Positions 9,820 to 19,639 of a DNA stretch of 64,000 bases are shown here, in pieces. Each line of letters opens with the position of its first letter. Position 1 is the stretch's first letter. Origin of the DNA: Siphonodentalium dalli (lineage: Eukaryota > Mollusca > Scaphopoda > Gadilida > Siphonodentaliidae); the NCBI GenBank assembly GCA_032622095.1, contig CP136062.1, positions 4,588,001-4,652,000 on the forward strand, given 5' to 3'. The notes under the pieces are model-generated. The model saw only the letters and a list, made by a program, of their open reading frames with translations. It ran no database searches and was not told the DNA's origin. The translations under genes and the position numbers were made by a program.

Positions 9820-11270
9820 TGATAGCGCGATTGAGCTTCATTTTTAGCTCAACTTTGCTATTGCCATGGCTTTGTCGTCCGTCGTCCATGAGTGCGTGTG
9901 TACGTGTGCATGATTTGTCAACAATACAGGCTACATGTCGTAAATATGGTCGGATCATTATGAAATTTTTCATAGCTGTTGACATCAACATTTAGACCGG
10001 AACGATTCATTTTGGGCTCATTCGGAAAAAAAAACATGGCCTCCAGCTGCCATCTTCGATTTCAAAATTCAGTCCATTAGCACGGGCTACAGGTCGTACT
10101 GTTCGTTTGATCATCATGAAATTTGTCGTGGATATTAATATTGACATGTACATGTAGATGGGAGCGAGTAATGTTGTGATCATTTGGCCAAAAAACATGG
10201 CCGCTGGCAGCCATCTTAGATTTTACTCTTTGCATGACTAAATCCTTTAGCACGGGCTACAGGTCATACCTTTGGTCAGATCATCATGTAATTTGTCATG
10301 GATGTTAACAATGACATGTAGATGGGAATGAGTCATTTTGGGGCCATTCGGCCAAAAAACATGGCCACCAGCAGCCATATTGTATTTTACTCTTTGTATG
10401 GCTAGACCCTTTAGCACAGGCTACAGGTCGTACCTTTAGTCTGATCATTTTAAAATTTGTCACGGCTGTTGAAATTGGAATTTAGATGGGAACGAGTCAT
10501 TTTGGGGTCATTCCACTAAAAACATGGCCGCCAGTGGCCATCTTGGATTTCAAAATTCAATCCATTAGCACGGGCTACAGGTCGTTTTGTACATCTGATC
10601 ATCATGAAATTTGTCGTGGGTGTTAATATTGACTTGTAGATGGGAACGAGTAATTTTGGGGTCATTAGGCCAAAAAACATGGCCGCCAGCAGCCATCTTG
10701 GATTTTACTCTTTGTATGGCTAAATCCTTTAGCACGGGCTACAGGTCGTACCTTTAGTCTGATCAACATAAAATTTGTCACGGATGTTGAAATTGGAATG
10801 TAGATGGGAACGAGTCATTTTGGGGTCATTCGGACAAAAACATGGCCACCAGCGGCCATCTTGGATTACAAAATTCAATCCATTAGCACGGGCTATAGGT
10901 CGTACCTTTGGATTTTTCTCTTTGTACATGTATGACTAAATATTTCTTCAAAATCCATGCTAAGGGTTATAGACCGATCTGTTTGTTTGATCTTCATGAA
11001 TGTTGACATTGACATGTACCGGTAGATGGGAACGAGTCATCTTGGGGTCATTCGGAAAAAAAATGGCCGGCGATGGCCATTTTAGGATTTACTCTAAAGT
11101 AATCAGCCCTCTTAATTCAGATTGTTTGGCTTCGGCAATTCGCTACGGCAGCAGTGTGCCGTGGCCCAGTTTGCTTCAGCAAATTGCTTCGGCAATGCTG
11201 ATTGCCGTAGCCATTTATGAAGGCTGAAAGTTGCATCACTAAATCCTTTGGCACAGCCTACAGAGCACAT
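9820..11270 (+). repeat. About 165-bp diverged tandem repeat array
   Basis: CACGGGCTACAGGTCGTACC-like motifs recur near 10081, 10251, 10416, 10569, 10733 and 10887, giving a period of about 155-170 bp. Each unit also holds TGATCATCATGAAATTTGTC, GATGGGAACGAGTCATTTTG and ACATGGCCGCCAGC.GCCATC. At least seven units are present with substantial divergence, so the array is old. Related material lies at 40570-41400, 57015-57215 and, inverted, 62630-63000. No gene is seen. Confidence 0.75.
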
Positions 11271-11437
11271 CCCTCCATTTACTATCAAGCATTAAATTGT
11301 TCCCCTACCTAAGTTGAGCGACAGTGTCATTGACACTTTCATTTTTTCTATTTTAACATGTCTGTATTAATTTTAGGCATACCACGGAAAAGCACAAATA
11401 GAATTGATGTTTATTAGTTGTGTGCCAGTATCCTGTC
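11271..11437. other. Spacer, nothing recognised
   Basis: AT-rich spacer between the about 165-bp repeat array and a hAT-like end. It contains CATTGACACTTTCA, which also occurs near 41490 beside the related array, suggesting the two arrays share flanking sequence. Confidence 0.35.
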
Positions 11438-11660
11438 TAGGGGTGCCATGATTAATCTTGTAATCGATGAACTGTGGATAAAACAGATAATCGATTACCA
11501 TTTCTGTTTTCGATTAATCTGCGTTATTTATTTCGGACGTTGGAAAATGCCAGTTATTGTTGAATACCCTGATTGTACACTTTTACAGACTTTTAATCTA
11601 CAACCGAGGGGGTTAACAACCTTTGATAATGTATCAGATATTTCGAAAACATGAATACTA
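11438..11660 (+). mobile_element. hAT-like element, left half only
   Basis: Begins TAGGGGTGCCATGATTAATC, the same terminus as the complete element at 17063-17710. It continues with the same order of motifs: GATAATCGATTACCATTTC, GTTATTT.CGG, TTATTGTTGAATACC, TTAACAACCTTTG.T. The homologous right terminus was not found downstream, so this copy is truncated or its end has decayed. Confidence 0.55.
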
Positions 11661-12249
11661 ATATGACCATATAGCTAGCATTATTAATGAACCACAGCTA
11701 AACCACTGGCATAAGCTATGATATACTAGTACATGTATCTGTCTGTTTTAATCTTATAAAAAATAACTTCATAGATGTGTATTCCCATCAAATAGGATTC
11801 ACTTAGGCCTTATATCGTGGTATGATTATGATTCATTTCAATCCAGACATGCACAAGAGTTCATCGAAAGAGTGGGTCTTATAGCTAGCAACTCAGAGTA
11901 TAAATTAGGTCAATCATACATCAGGGCATGTGAGAAATCAGAGTCTAAATGCAAACAGACTATGAGCTCACCACCTTCGACTTAAAGCTTCAAACCAAAA
12001 AAAAAAAATTAAATGCCGTTCCTTTTGTACAAACTATTATACAATATAACTTCCCAACATCAAACTGAAACTAATCAAAAGTCATGACTGTTGGTTCTTG
12101 TCCTGAGGGGAGTATTTTACTGAAATGCACATATTGTCAATCCAATTAAGATGTATACTATACAAAGAAGCTTGTTGAAGAACCAACGCGTTCGATTTCC
12201 CGGGAAACAAACTGAAAGTGGGAAATTTATAGGAATTCTACCGGCGGTG
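11661..12249. other. Anonymous AT-rich DNA
   Basis: No coding or repeat signature was recognised. An A-rich run (about 12 A) occurs at 11997-12008. Confidence 0.4.
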
Positions 12250-12345
12250 TCTAGGGCCCTGCGAATCGGGTGTTTTCATTTCGAATCTCGAATCAAATCA
12301 GGCGAACGATTCAAAATCGTATCTTGAATCGAATCATTGTTACGG
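12250..12345 (+). mobile_element. hAT-like terminus (TAGGGCCCTGCGAATC)
   Basis: TAGGGCCCTGCGAATCGGG is followed by many GAATC/GATTC subterminal motifs (CGAATCTCGAATCAAATC, CTTGAATCGAATCA). An inverted counterpart, GATTCTCGTATATTCGCAGG then TCCCTA, ends at 15713. The two could be the ends of one 3.46-kb element or two solo ends. The flanking 8-mers do not match, so a single insertion is not shown. Confidence 0.4.
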
Positions 12346-12953
12346 AACCAATAGAGTTCGATCACACCGCTTCTGAGAATGTCCGAGCACTCTTTCACCT
12401 TTCACCCTGCCACTGTCGTTGGAATTGATGGCAGGGAAATTTCCAGGGCTGTTTTGATACCTGTTACAGGTATGGGCGCCCAAACTTGAGAAGCCTAAAT
12501 GACCCCAAACTCCTAGTGGACAGTATTGAGTCAACCTGAATTTTCAAGGCAATTCAACAATATGCGCTGTAAATAAACATCTGCAGTTGCAATACAGCCT
12601 TCATTTGCATGTTGAATTTTTAAATCAGAAATATTATGTCATATTTATAATATATTCATCTGTATCTGTGTTGGTTCGGTGTAGAAGCCGTATTTTAAAG
12701 TTATATTGGGATATCGGTACATCCTCTGCTGGAAACAGGTGCCCCCAAATTACATTGTATCTCTGGATTCTTCCCTGAATGATGGGTTAATGATTAAGGA
12801 TTGTCCGCACATGTGGTGTTGTTTTTAAAGAGCGTTTATATACACAAGTATAAATACGGCTCAATCGGTGTGCTCACTCAGTTGTATTTCTGCGCACTCC
12901 GTACTCAGTTGTCAGCGGTGACATCGACGTAAAATGTATGTTATGTATGGTCA
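12346..12953. other. Anonymous DNA between transposon ends
   Basis: No gene recognised. If the termini at 12250 and 15713 belong together, this is element interior that lacks a transposase. Confidence 0.35.
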
Positions 12954-13616
12954 CAGAGGCGGAATGGGCCAACAAAACGGCCCGGGAAATTAATATAATA
13001 CCGGCCCATCTGTTCGGGGGGTGTCCACAGTCCACCTTGGGAACTTCCAACTGCACCCCCTCCCTTGAATCAGATGCAGACAAAATACATGTTTTTGCAT
13101 AATTCCATTTGCACCTCTGGCCTAATATCCTATATATTCCTAAACCTTGGGTCTATATATTCCCGTTATGAGACCATTCAGATATTTTTACCTGAAAAAA
13201 TTGCATAAATTCTAACATCTAGCGGTCTAACTCCAGACAAATGCATATGGCTACGGACAAGAGACCAGGACACATCGGTCTTTTCATGGTTGTTCGGCCT
13301 TGGGTGAGAAAATTTTGAAAATTATACAAGAAAATCGCGAATCCTAGCATCTAGACTGGCATCAACTGAATAATTCCTATTTTGTTGTAAATTTCAATTG
13401 GGGGAGGGGCGCGTGAGAATTTTTTTTGGATTTACAGCTGGGCGTTACCGTTAAAATCTCGAGATTAACGGGGTCTTTACGTGGTGTTATATGATGCTGA
13501 CAAGTTCATTTAATGACAAAATTACGATTAGCCATTTGATTCGGCTGGTTAAACAACACATGTGGCGGCCCACGTCTGGAATTTTCCCGGTCTCCCGATC
13601 GACCAGTCCGCCTCTG
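12954..13616. mobile_element. CAGAGGCGGA TIR element, compact copy (663 bp)
   Basis: The left end reads CAGAGGCGGAATGGGCC. The right end reads GACCAGTCCGCCTCTG, i.e. inverted CAGAGGCGGACTGGTC. Inside are GGCCCGGGAAATTAATATAA, TACCGGCCCATCTG, GGTGTCCAC..TCCACCTTGG, and near the right TTTACAGCTGGGCGTTACCG then GGTTAAACAACACATGTGGC. The same modules in the same order form 16976-19639, so this copy defines the uninterrupted element. No protein is encoded. The TIR style is hAT-like, but the flanking 8-mers here do not match. Confidence 0.6.
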
Positions 13617-13741
13617 ATCCCACCCACCCCCCCCCCCCGAACGTCACATTATACCGTACTCACACGGGGAACCTGCAAACTTCACAATTTAGGTAACTTC
13701 TGTCTTTTCTCGCTGGTTTTCCGCTTCTCAGGTGTACCGTG

Positions 13742-13765
13742 ATATATATATATATATATATATAT
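13742..13765. repeat. (TA)n microsatellite
   Basis: About 12 uninterrupted TA dinucleotides. Confidence 0.95.
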
Positions 13766-13929
13766 TGGCAGTGCACATTATCCGAAGTAAAACATTTTAC
13801 ATGTGGAATAATTTCCAAATCAATATATTCTTGTTTAGTGACAGTTCCAAATATGGTTACAATCGGGACAATCTCAGACGCCGTCGTAAAATGGAATTCA
13901 CTTCATGAATTTATGTGAGAAGAGTGCCA

Positions 13930-14135
13930 TCTTATTGGATACACGGCTGGTTAAACAACACATGTGGCGGTCCATGTCAGTCGGCCCAACCACATATACT
14001 AGTACCCCCCCCCCCCAAACCGTAAAAAAAACATCGGATTCTCGCTTGATAGAAAATCACGTGTAATTATAATTTTTACGGGCCTCCGGCCCATCATGAA
14101 ATTTTCCAGTCCGCCGATCAGCCAGTCCGCATCTG
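13930..14135. mobile_element. CAGAGGCGGA-family fragment
   Basis: GGCTGGTTAAACAACACATG then TGGCGG at about 13945, a C-tract at 14006-14018, and GATCAGCCAGTCCGCATCTG at 14116-14135 match the right-hand third of 12954-13616 and 16976-19639. The left part is absent, so this is a truncated copy. Confidence 0.5.
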
Positions 14136-14355
14136 TATGGTCAACTCAGGACAGGGAATATTTTGTCGGGTTATTTTGTCCACCCAACATGTCCTTGAAA
14201 CGGATACCCGCAAATGACCTTGGGCGATATTTCGGCATCAACGTGAAATTTGTTTGGTCAACTCGGGGCGTGGAATATTTTTGTCCGGTCAGATTGTCCA
14301 CCCGACGTGACCTTGACCTTGAAACGGGTACCCGCAAATGATATTTCGGGCATCA
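14136..14355 (+). repeat. Two-copy tandem repeat, about 110-126 bp
   Basis: TGGTCAACTCAGGACAGGGA...TTGTCC.CCCAACATG...CCTTGAAACGGATACCCGCA is followed by TGGTCAACTCGGGGCGTGGA...TTGTCCACCCGACGTG...CTTGAAACGGGTACCCGCAA. These are two diverged copies in direct orientation. The open frames on both strands here come from the GC-rich repeat and are not considered genes. Confidence 0.55.
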
Positions 14356-14580
14356 GTATGCTGTCGGCGTGCATGTACAGGGTTACCTTGAAAAACTAAA
14401 ATTAATCAATCAACCAAAGCCATAGGACCAGTGGCGGGCTAATATGCTAGTATTCATATAAACTGATTTGGATATATGAAGTTCTAAACATACCGTAAGG
14501 TAATCAATTGAGTTCCGCATCTAGCGATCACGAACCATGTAAAGAATTTGCATAGTGTCGATACAGATTACAGATACATG

Positions 14581-15573
14581 TACCCCGCTCGACAAAACAA
14601 GTGTCCATTGGCACCGTTGTGTATTTGCCATTCGGCCGCGGTGTCAGCGTTTGTAGCTGTGGTTAAAAGGCAAGTACACTTCGGCCGAATGGCAAGTACA
14701 GGTACACCATGGCTGAAAGGCAACTACAATGCGGCCAAATTGCATGTACACCGTGGTTATATTTATGTTTTGTAATTTGTATCATCTTTTTTCAGTTTAC
14801 AAAGAGATAAGCAATTTTTTTATTTACTCCCATTGACATAACTTTCAAGTTAGATTGTGTTCGTGTTATATGAGTTTCGTTTAAACCTAATTTAGCGACG
14901 AAAATATTGATCTTGGAAATAAAAGTATTACGATTTCAAACTACGCGCCATGTTTTTTACCTTCACCGGAGAAGACGCAGGTTGCAGGATGAACCGGAAG
15001 TTCAATTGATGCCTGCAATCTCTTCCATCGAACAATCTCACCCCCTATAAAAATACTTGACGCTTTATGAATCTTGTTTCTTCTCTTTTTTTCCAAATTG
15101 GTTATAGCGGGACTTCCTTTTGCATGTAACATGTTTTGTTCGCAACTCAATAATGTTCGTTGTAAACGGCCGTCGATAAAAGACACCCAACATGTGAGAT
15201 TTCAAGAACGGTAACTCGTAATGGCATAATTCGCCATTTTATGACTCCAGCCATAAATTCATTTATATTAAATAATTCAATGTGACTTTTATGATAGCCT
15301 GTTAACTGGAACGTTTTCAGTAGACATCGTCGACTCAAATACGTTATTTTAAAATATAATATTGATATTAGATCGCAATTGTTACCGGGAATTTATTGGA
15401 ATTGGCGTACAGTACCCCTTTAATGAACGTACACCGCTGCAATTACACCATGGCTGAATGGCAAGTACACTGCGGCCCAACTGTAGTTAGCCAGTGGAGA
15501 CGCAGTGTTGTTGCCTTTCGGCCGCGGTGGCCACGCTAAGCGCACGGTGGTTAAGTGGATACTAGTTATTTAG
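14581..15573 (+). mobile_element. GC-rich TIR MITE, copy B, split by an insertion
   Basis: The left part (14581-14803) starts TACCCCGCTCGACAAAACAA. It follows copy A and the inverse of copy D through the CACCGTGG modules to the TTTTTTCAGTTTA tract. The right part (15419-15573) resumes at TTAATGAACGTACACCGCTG and ends with a decayed GGTTAAGTGGATACTAGTTA. In copy D the inverse sequence CAGTTTATTAATGAACG is continuous, which shows that about 615 bp (14804-15418) were inserted here. Confidence 0.65.
14804..15418 (-). mobile_element. About 615-bp insertion inside MITE copy B
   Basis: The boundaries come from comparing copy B with the uninterrupted MITE copies. TTTA occurs at both junctions (CAGTTTACAAAG and CCCCTTTAATGAACG), so a 4-bp TTTA duplication is possible. 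On the minus strand the insert begins AGGGGTACTGTACGCCAATT. It includes overlapping frames at 15147-15338 and 14941-15186 (MSFIDGRLQRTLLSCEQN... and a possible donor-like GGGGGTGAGA after ...ASSIFIG). No TIR is evident and no domain is recognised. It may be a truncated element or a captured gene fragment. Confidence 0.45.
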
Positions 15574-15624
15574 ACGCAAAAAACGAGACTACACCAAAGT
15601 AAATACCGATTCAAAAATATCTGA

Positions 15625-15713
15625 ATCAGTGGGTCGATTCGGTGTCGATCTTGAATCGGGTGCCCGATATCGACATCGAATCGAATCGATTCTCGTATAT
15701 TCGCAGGTCCCTA
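15625..15713 (-). mobile_element. hAT-like terminus (inverse of 12250 end)
   Basis: Subterminal CTTGAATCGGGTGCCCGATA and CATCGAATCGAATCGATTCT are followed by ATTCGCAGGTCCCTA. Read inverted this is TAGGGACCTGCGAAT, matching the terminus at 12250 with two differences. See that entry for the question of pairing. Confidence 0.4.
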
Positions 15714-15727
15714 AGCCATTCAAAGTT

Positions 15728-16322
15728 TCAAAGAACTAGCTCAGACTGTGTAAAGTTAATAGTAAAGATACGGTACTACTGTACTGCCCTGCATGTAAGT
15801 AATCAACCAAGTACATGTAACTGGGATTATTTAATATGCGTTTATGACTGCAGTCAAACCATAACTCCAAAATAATTAACAGTTCTGTGACTGCATTATA
15901 TGCAGTTTAAAAAGAACCCTGGTTATATTCATTGAGAAATGTCATGTCAATTTAAACGAAACTCGATGAACGTCATCATGTACGGTAGCTTTCACTCACC
16001 CAAACAAGTACATATTGGTAATATGTCTAAGCATGAAGTATTACCTGTATATAACAGAACTGTATTATACAAAGCACAAAAAGAATGTATGGAATATTCA
16101 CTATATTGATGTACATACAGCTATTCAAACAACCAGCTCAGACTATGTAAAGTTAATAGTAAACATACTACTGTACTGCCCTACCAGTAAGTAATTGACC
16201 AAGTAACTGGGGTTATTTAATGTGAATTTATGACTGCAGTCAAACCATAACTCCATGATAATTAACAGTTATGTGACTGCATTATATGCAGTATTAAAAG
16301 AAACCGTGGTTATATTCATTGA
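15728..16322 (+). repeat. Dispersed direct duplication, units about 195-205 bp, period about 396
   Basis: 15728-15935 and 16130-16322 share AGCTCAGACTRTGTAAAGTT, TACTACTGTACTGCCCT, TATGACTGCAGTCAAACCAT, GTGACTGCATTATATGCAGT and GGTTATATTCATTGA in the same order with few differences. The sequence between the two copies is not obviously repeated. No gene is seen. Confidence 0.65.
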
Positions 16323-16975
16323 CGGCTGCTGATACAGTTACATACATGTACAGCTTGTCGCACTTGTACTGGAAGTTACTGTTTCATACCAGTTGATGTT
16401 TACATGCGTTTTAACCATGCACTCCTCTCAGTGGTTGTCTTGCATTTGATAGCCACATTTAAAGTCATTACCAAAAGTCTACCTGGCCCAGTGGGGTGCC
16501 AATCCGGTCCAGTGAGTCATTTACTCTGACAGGGCAGTACAGTGGGGCTTTTTTAACAATACACGGTTTGGACACGGTAAGATATGAGACGCGATACATG
16601 ATCAGCGATACAATATGAATTTGTGAAACATGATCAACAATACGATTAGTCGATACATGTCACTGTACACTAAATATCAGAACCAACATGTACTGGAGAT
16701 GGAGATGGAGTTCATGTTAAACTAAAATGCAGTTGTATACATGTACATGTAGTTATCTACATGTACATGTTAGATGAGCCAAATACACATACATGTACAT
16801 GTAATTAAGGATGTGCCCTATCCATGAATTTTCAAACAATGTCAATTTCTAAAAGTTAAACAAAATTGTCATGTACCATACCAGTACATGTACATTGTAG
16901 GTCACTAGATAGTTTGAAGGGAGGTATTTGCAAAAGAACATTGCATTATCCATCATTATCTACATGTAGCGTATT
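16323..16975. other. Anonymous DNA with ACATGT-rich runs
   Basis: Contains several TACATGTACATGTA stretches (near 16740-16802). No gene or element end was recognised. Confidence 0.45.
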
Positions 16976-17054
16976 CAGAGGCAGACTGGGCCAAAAAACC
17001 GGCCCGGGAAATTAATATAATACCGGCCCATCTGCACCGCCCCCCCCCCCTGGA

Positions 17055-17718
17055 ATCAGAATTAGGGGTGCCACGATTAATCGTATAAAGCCGATAATCG
17101 ATTACCATTTCCATAGTCGAATAATCTCTGTTATTTCGGCCAATTTGGCCGGTTACTTCATGTGACTTTTTCATCTGACGTGTGTGTCGGATAATTGATC
17201 TGGAGGATTTATGTAAATGTTAGCCCAAACTACATTTCCAAGTAACGATGGTTTTGTTGTTTATTTCTGACGACGTGCTGGGTATTATTGAATACCGTGT
17301 TTGTTTTACAGTTTAACAACCTTTGGTCATGCATCAGAAAGAGTCTGACAACATGAGCATTCTGATACTTAGATATTACTAGTACAGTCTATCACTTATC
17401 GTGTGGTGACTGCTAAATGAAACTCACTATTTATTATAACCTTGACAATTTGACATCACCGAGATATGTGCTGGTATTGAATACGTGTACATTGTGCTCA
17501 TTAGTCATTACCGGTGGTTTATGGTGGACATTATTAGCATAAAAATTGCATCAGGCAAGTATTTTAATCAACAGATTCAACACCCACCCAATAGGCCATA
17601 TTACGGAATACGGTACATCCACTGTTGATATTAGGTACGATTAATCGATTATAAATCGATTATTGACAACCGATTATCGATTATCAAAATAAATAATCAT
17701 GGCACCTCTAATCAGAAT
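17055..17718. mobile_element. hAT-like non-autonomous element with perfect 8-bp TSD
   Basis: The element body is 17063-17710 (648 bp), starting TAGGGGTGCCACGATTAATC and ending AATAATCATGGCACCTCTA, which are inverted ends. It is flanked on both sides by ATCAGAAT (17055-17062 and 17711-17718), a perfect 8-bp target duplication as expected for hAT. The unoccupied target, GAATCAGAATCTGTTCAGGG, is present at about 17763-17782 in the neighbouring module. Subterminal ATCGATTAT repeats are abundant at both ends. No transposase is encoded, so it must have been mobilised in trans. Confidence 0.85.
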
Positions 17719-18079
17719 CTGTTCAGGGGATGTCCACCTTGGGGAAACTCCAACTGCGCCCTTGAATCAGAATCTGTTCAGGGGGTGTCCACCTTGGGGA
17801 AATTCCAACTGCACCACCCCTCCCCCCTTGAATCAGGATCAGACCAAATACATGTTTTTGCATAATTCCATTTGGAGCCCCTTGCACCTCAGTGCTCTGG
17901 CCTAATATCATATATATTCATAAACCATGGTTCTATATATTGCCTGTATGAGACCATTCAGTTATTTTTACCTGAAAAATTGCATAAATTATAACATCTA
18001 GCGGTCTAACTCCAGATAAATGCACACGGCTACGGACAAGAGAACAGGACACATCGGGCTGTCCATGGTTTTTCGGCCC

Positions 18080-18960
18080 GGGGTGAGAAAAATTTGGTGT
18101 GGATGTTCACAACTACACTGTATGAGGACATTAAATCGAGGGTTCCGTTGTTAAGTTCGGATTTTCCATTCTAGAGTTATTCATCTTTGTTTTAGTACTA
18201 GTATCTTGAAATGTTGGATTTTTAGTCCGTCTGGTGTCTGTTCATGGCATAACTTAAACAGTCGTGCTGGGATCTCAATGAAATTTTGTATGGATGTTCA
18301 CTACTACCAGGGCATTCAATAGAGTGTTCCATCGTTTTGTTCGGATTTTCCATTCTAGAGTTATTCATCTTTGTGTATCTGGAAATGTTGGCTTTTTGGT
18401 CTGTCTGGTGTCTATTCATATCGTAATTTCAATAGTTGTGCTGGGATCTCAATGAAATTTGGTATGGATGTTTACAACTATGAGGACATTAAAAAGAGGG
18501 TTCCATCGTTTTGTTCTGATTTTCCATTCTAGAGTTATACATCTTTGTTCATCTGGAAATGATGGCTTATTGGTCCATCTTGTGTCTGTTCATGTCGTAA
18601 CTTCAACAGGTGTGCTGGGATCTCAATGGAATTTTGTATGGATGTTCACTGCTATGAGGACATTCAACAGGGGGTTCCATTGTTCTGTTCCGCTTTTCCA
18701 TTATAGAGTTATTCATCTTTGTTTATCTGGAAATGTTGGCTGTTTGGTCCATCCGATGTCTGTTCAGCTCATAACTTGAACAGTAATGTTCGGATCTCAT
18801 GAAATTTTGTATGGATGTTCACCAATATGAGGACATTTACATGTAGTGGCACATTCAAATGTTTTTTGTTTGTTTTTTGTTCCATAGTTATTCATCTTTG
18901 TTTATATGGAAATGCTGATTTCTGGGTTCATATGTCTGAGTATATATAGCCATGATAAGT
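18080..18960 (+). repeat. About 180-bp tandem repeat, five diverged units
   Basis: CCATTCTAGAGTTATTCATC (or a close variant) recurs near 18166, 18349, 18524 and 18707, each preceded by GGATGTTCAC.ACTATGAGGA and followed by TTTATCTGGAAATGTTGGCT and TGTCTGTTCAT. A fifth, weaker unit ends near 18960. The plus-strand open frame across two units (18459-18779) is a by-product of the repeat. Confidence 0.75.
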
Positions 18961-19384
18961 TATAGATGTGCCCACACTAGGCGGTATGCCACGAGTGGGT
19001 ATGCACCGGACGACAGTCCATCTCTTGTTATTTCAATACTATCAAATTATTCCTTATCTATCGGTATTTTAGAATAAGGTCGTTTCGTGTTGGGTTAGTT
19101 TTTATATATTTCCACAATAAATGTGTGGAATAATACAATATGACAATTTGCTAAATTCGATAGGGCACACGCGTAATGCCCCAGATTGTAAAAAGATGTG
19201 CTGTGGGCAAAGCGGATCATTCATACCATGACTAACTTCCGGCACACATGCGTAGATTAAGTGAATTTGGATAAATCTAATAAGATGGTCCGACAAAACT
19301 CGTGCCTTGTCGGAGCATATCCATAATTGAAAACTTTGAACGTTAGAAAAAACGCTATTTTAATTATTTGCAATAAATATGAGG
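18961..19384. other. Unassigned stretch inside the expanded element
   Basis: This part has no counterpart in the compact copy at 12954-13616 and no recognised repeat or gene. It may be flanking sequence carried with the 180-bp array when that array was inserted. Confidence 0.35.
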
Positions 19385-19639
19385 TGTGCGTGAATTTTTT
19401 TTGGGATTTACAGCTGGGAGTTGCCGTAAAAACATCGAGATTAACGGGGTCTTTACGTGGTGTTATATGATGCTGACAAGTTCATTTAATGACAAAATTA
19501 CTATTAGCCAATTAGGCTGGTTAAACAACACATGTGGCGGCCCACATCGGTTTCATTTGCGGCCCAACCACATATACCCCCCACGGCCTCGGGCCCATCA
19601 GAATTTTTTCTGGTATCCCGATCGGCCAGTCCTCCTCTG

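Larger units (their letters stand above)
16976..19639. mobile_element. CAGAGGCGGA TIR element, expanded copy with nested insertions
   Basis: The left end CAGAGGCAGACTGGGCC and right end GGCCAGTCCTCCTCTG are inverted. The flanking octamers AGCGTATT (16968-16975) and AGCTTGTT (19640-19647) agree at six of eight positions, suggesting a decayed 8-bp duplication as in hAT elements. Relative to the 663-bp copy at 12954-13616, this one carries a hAT-like insertion (17063-17710), a duplicated TCTGTTCAGGGGGTGTCCAC module, and about 1.3 kb (18090-19385) that includes a tandem array. No transposase frame is seen. Confidence 0.6.
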
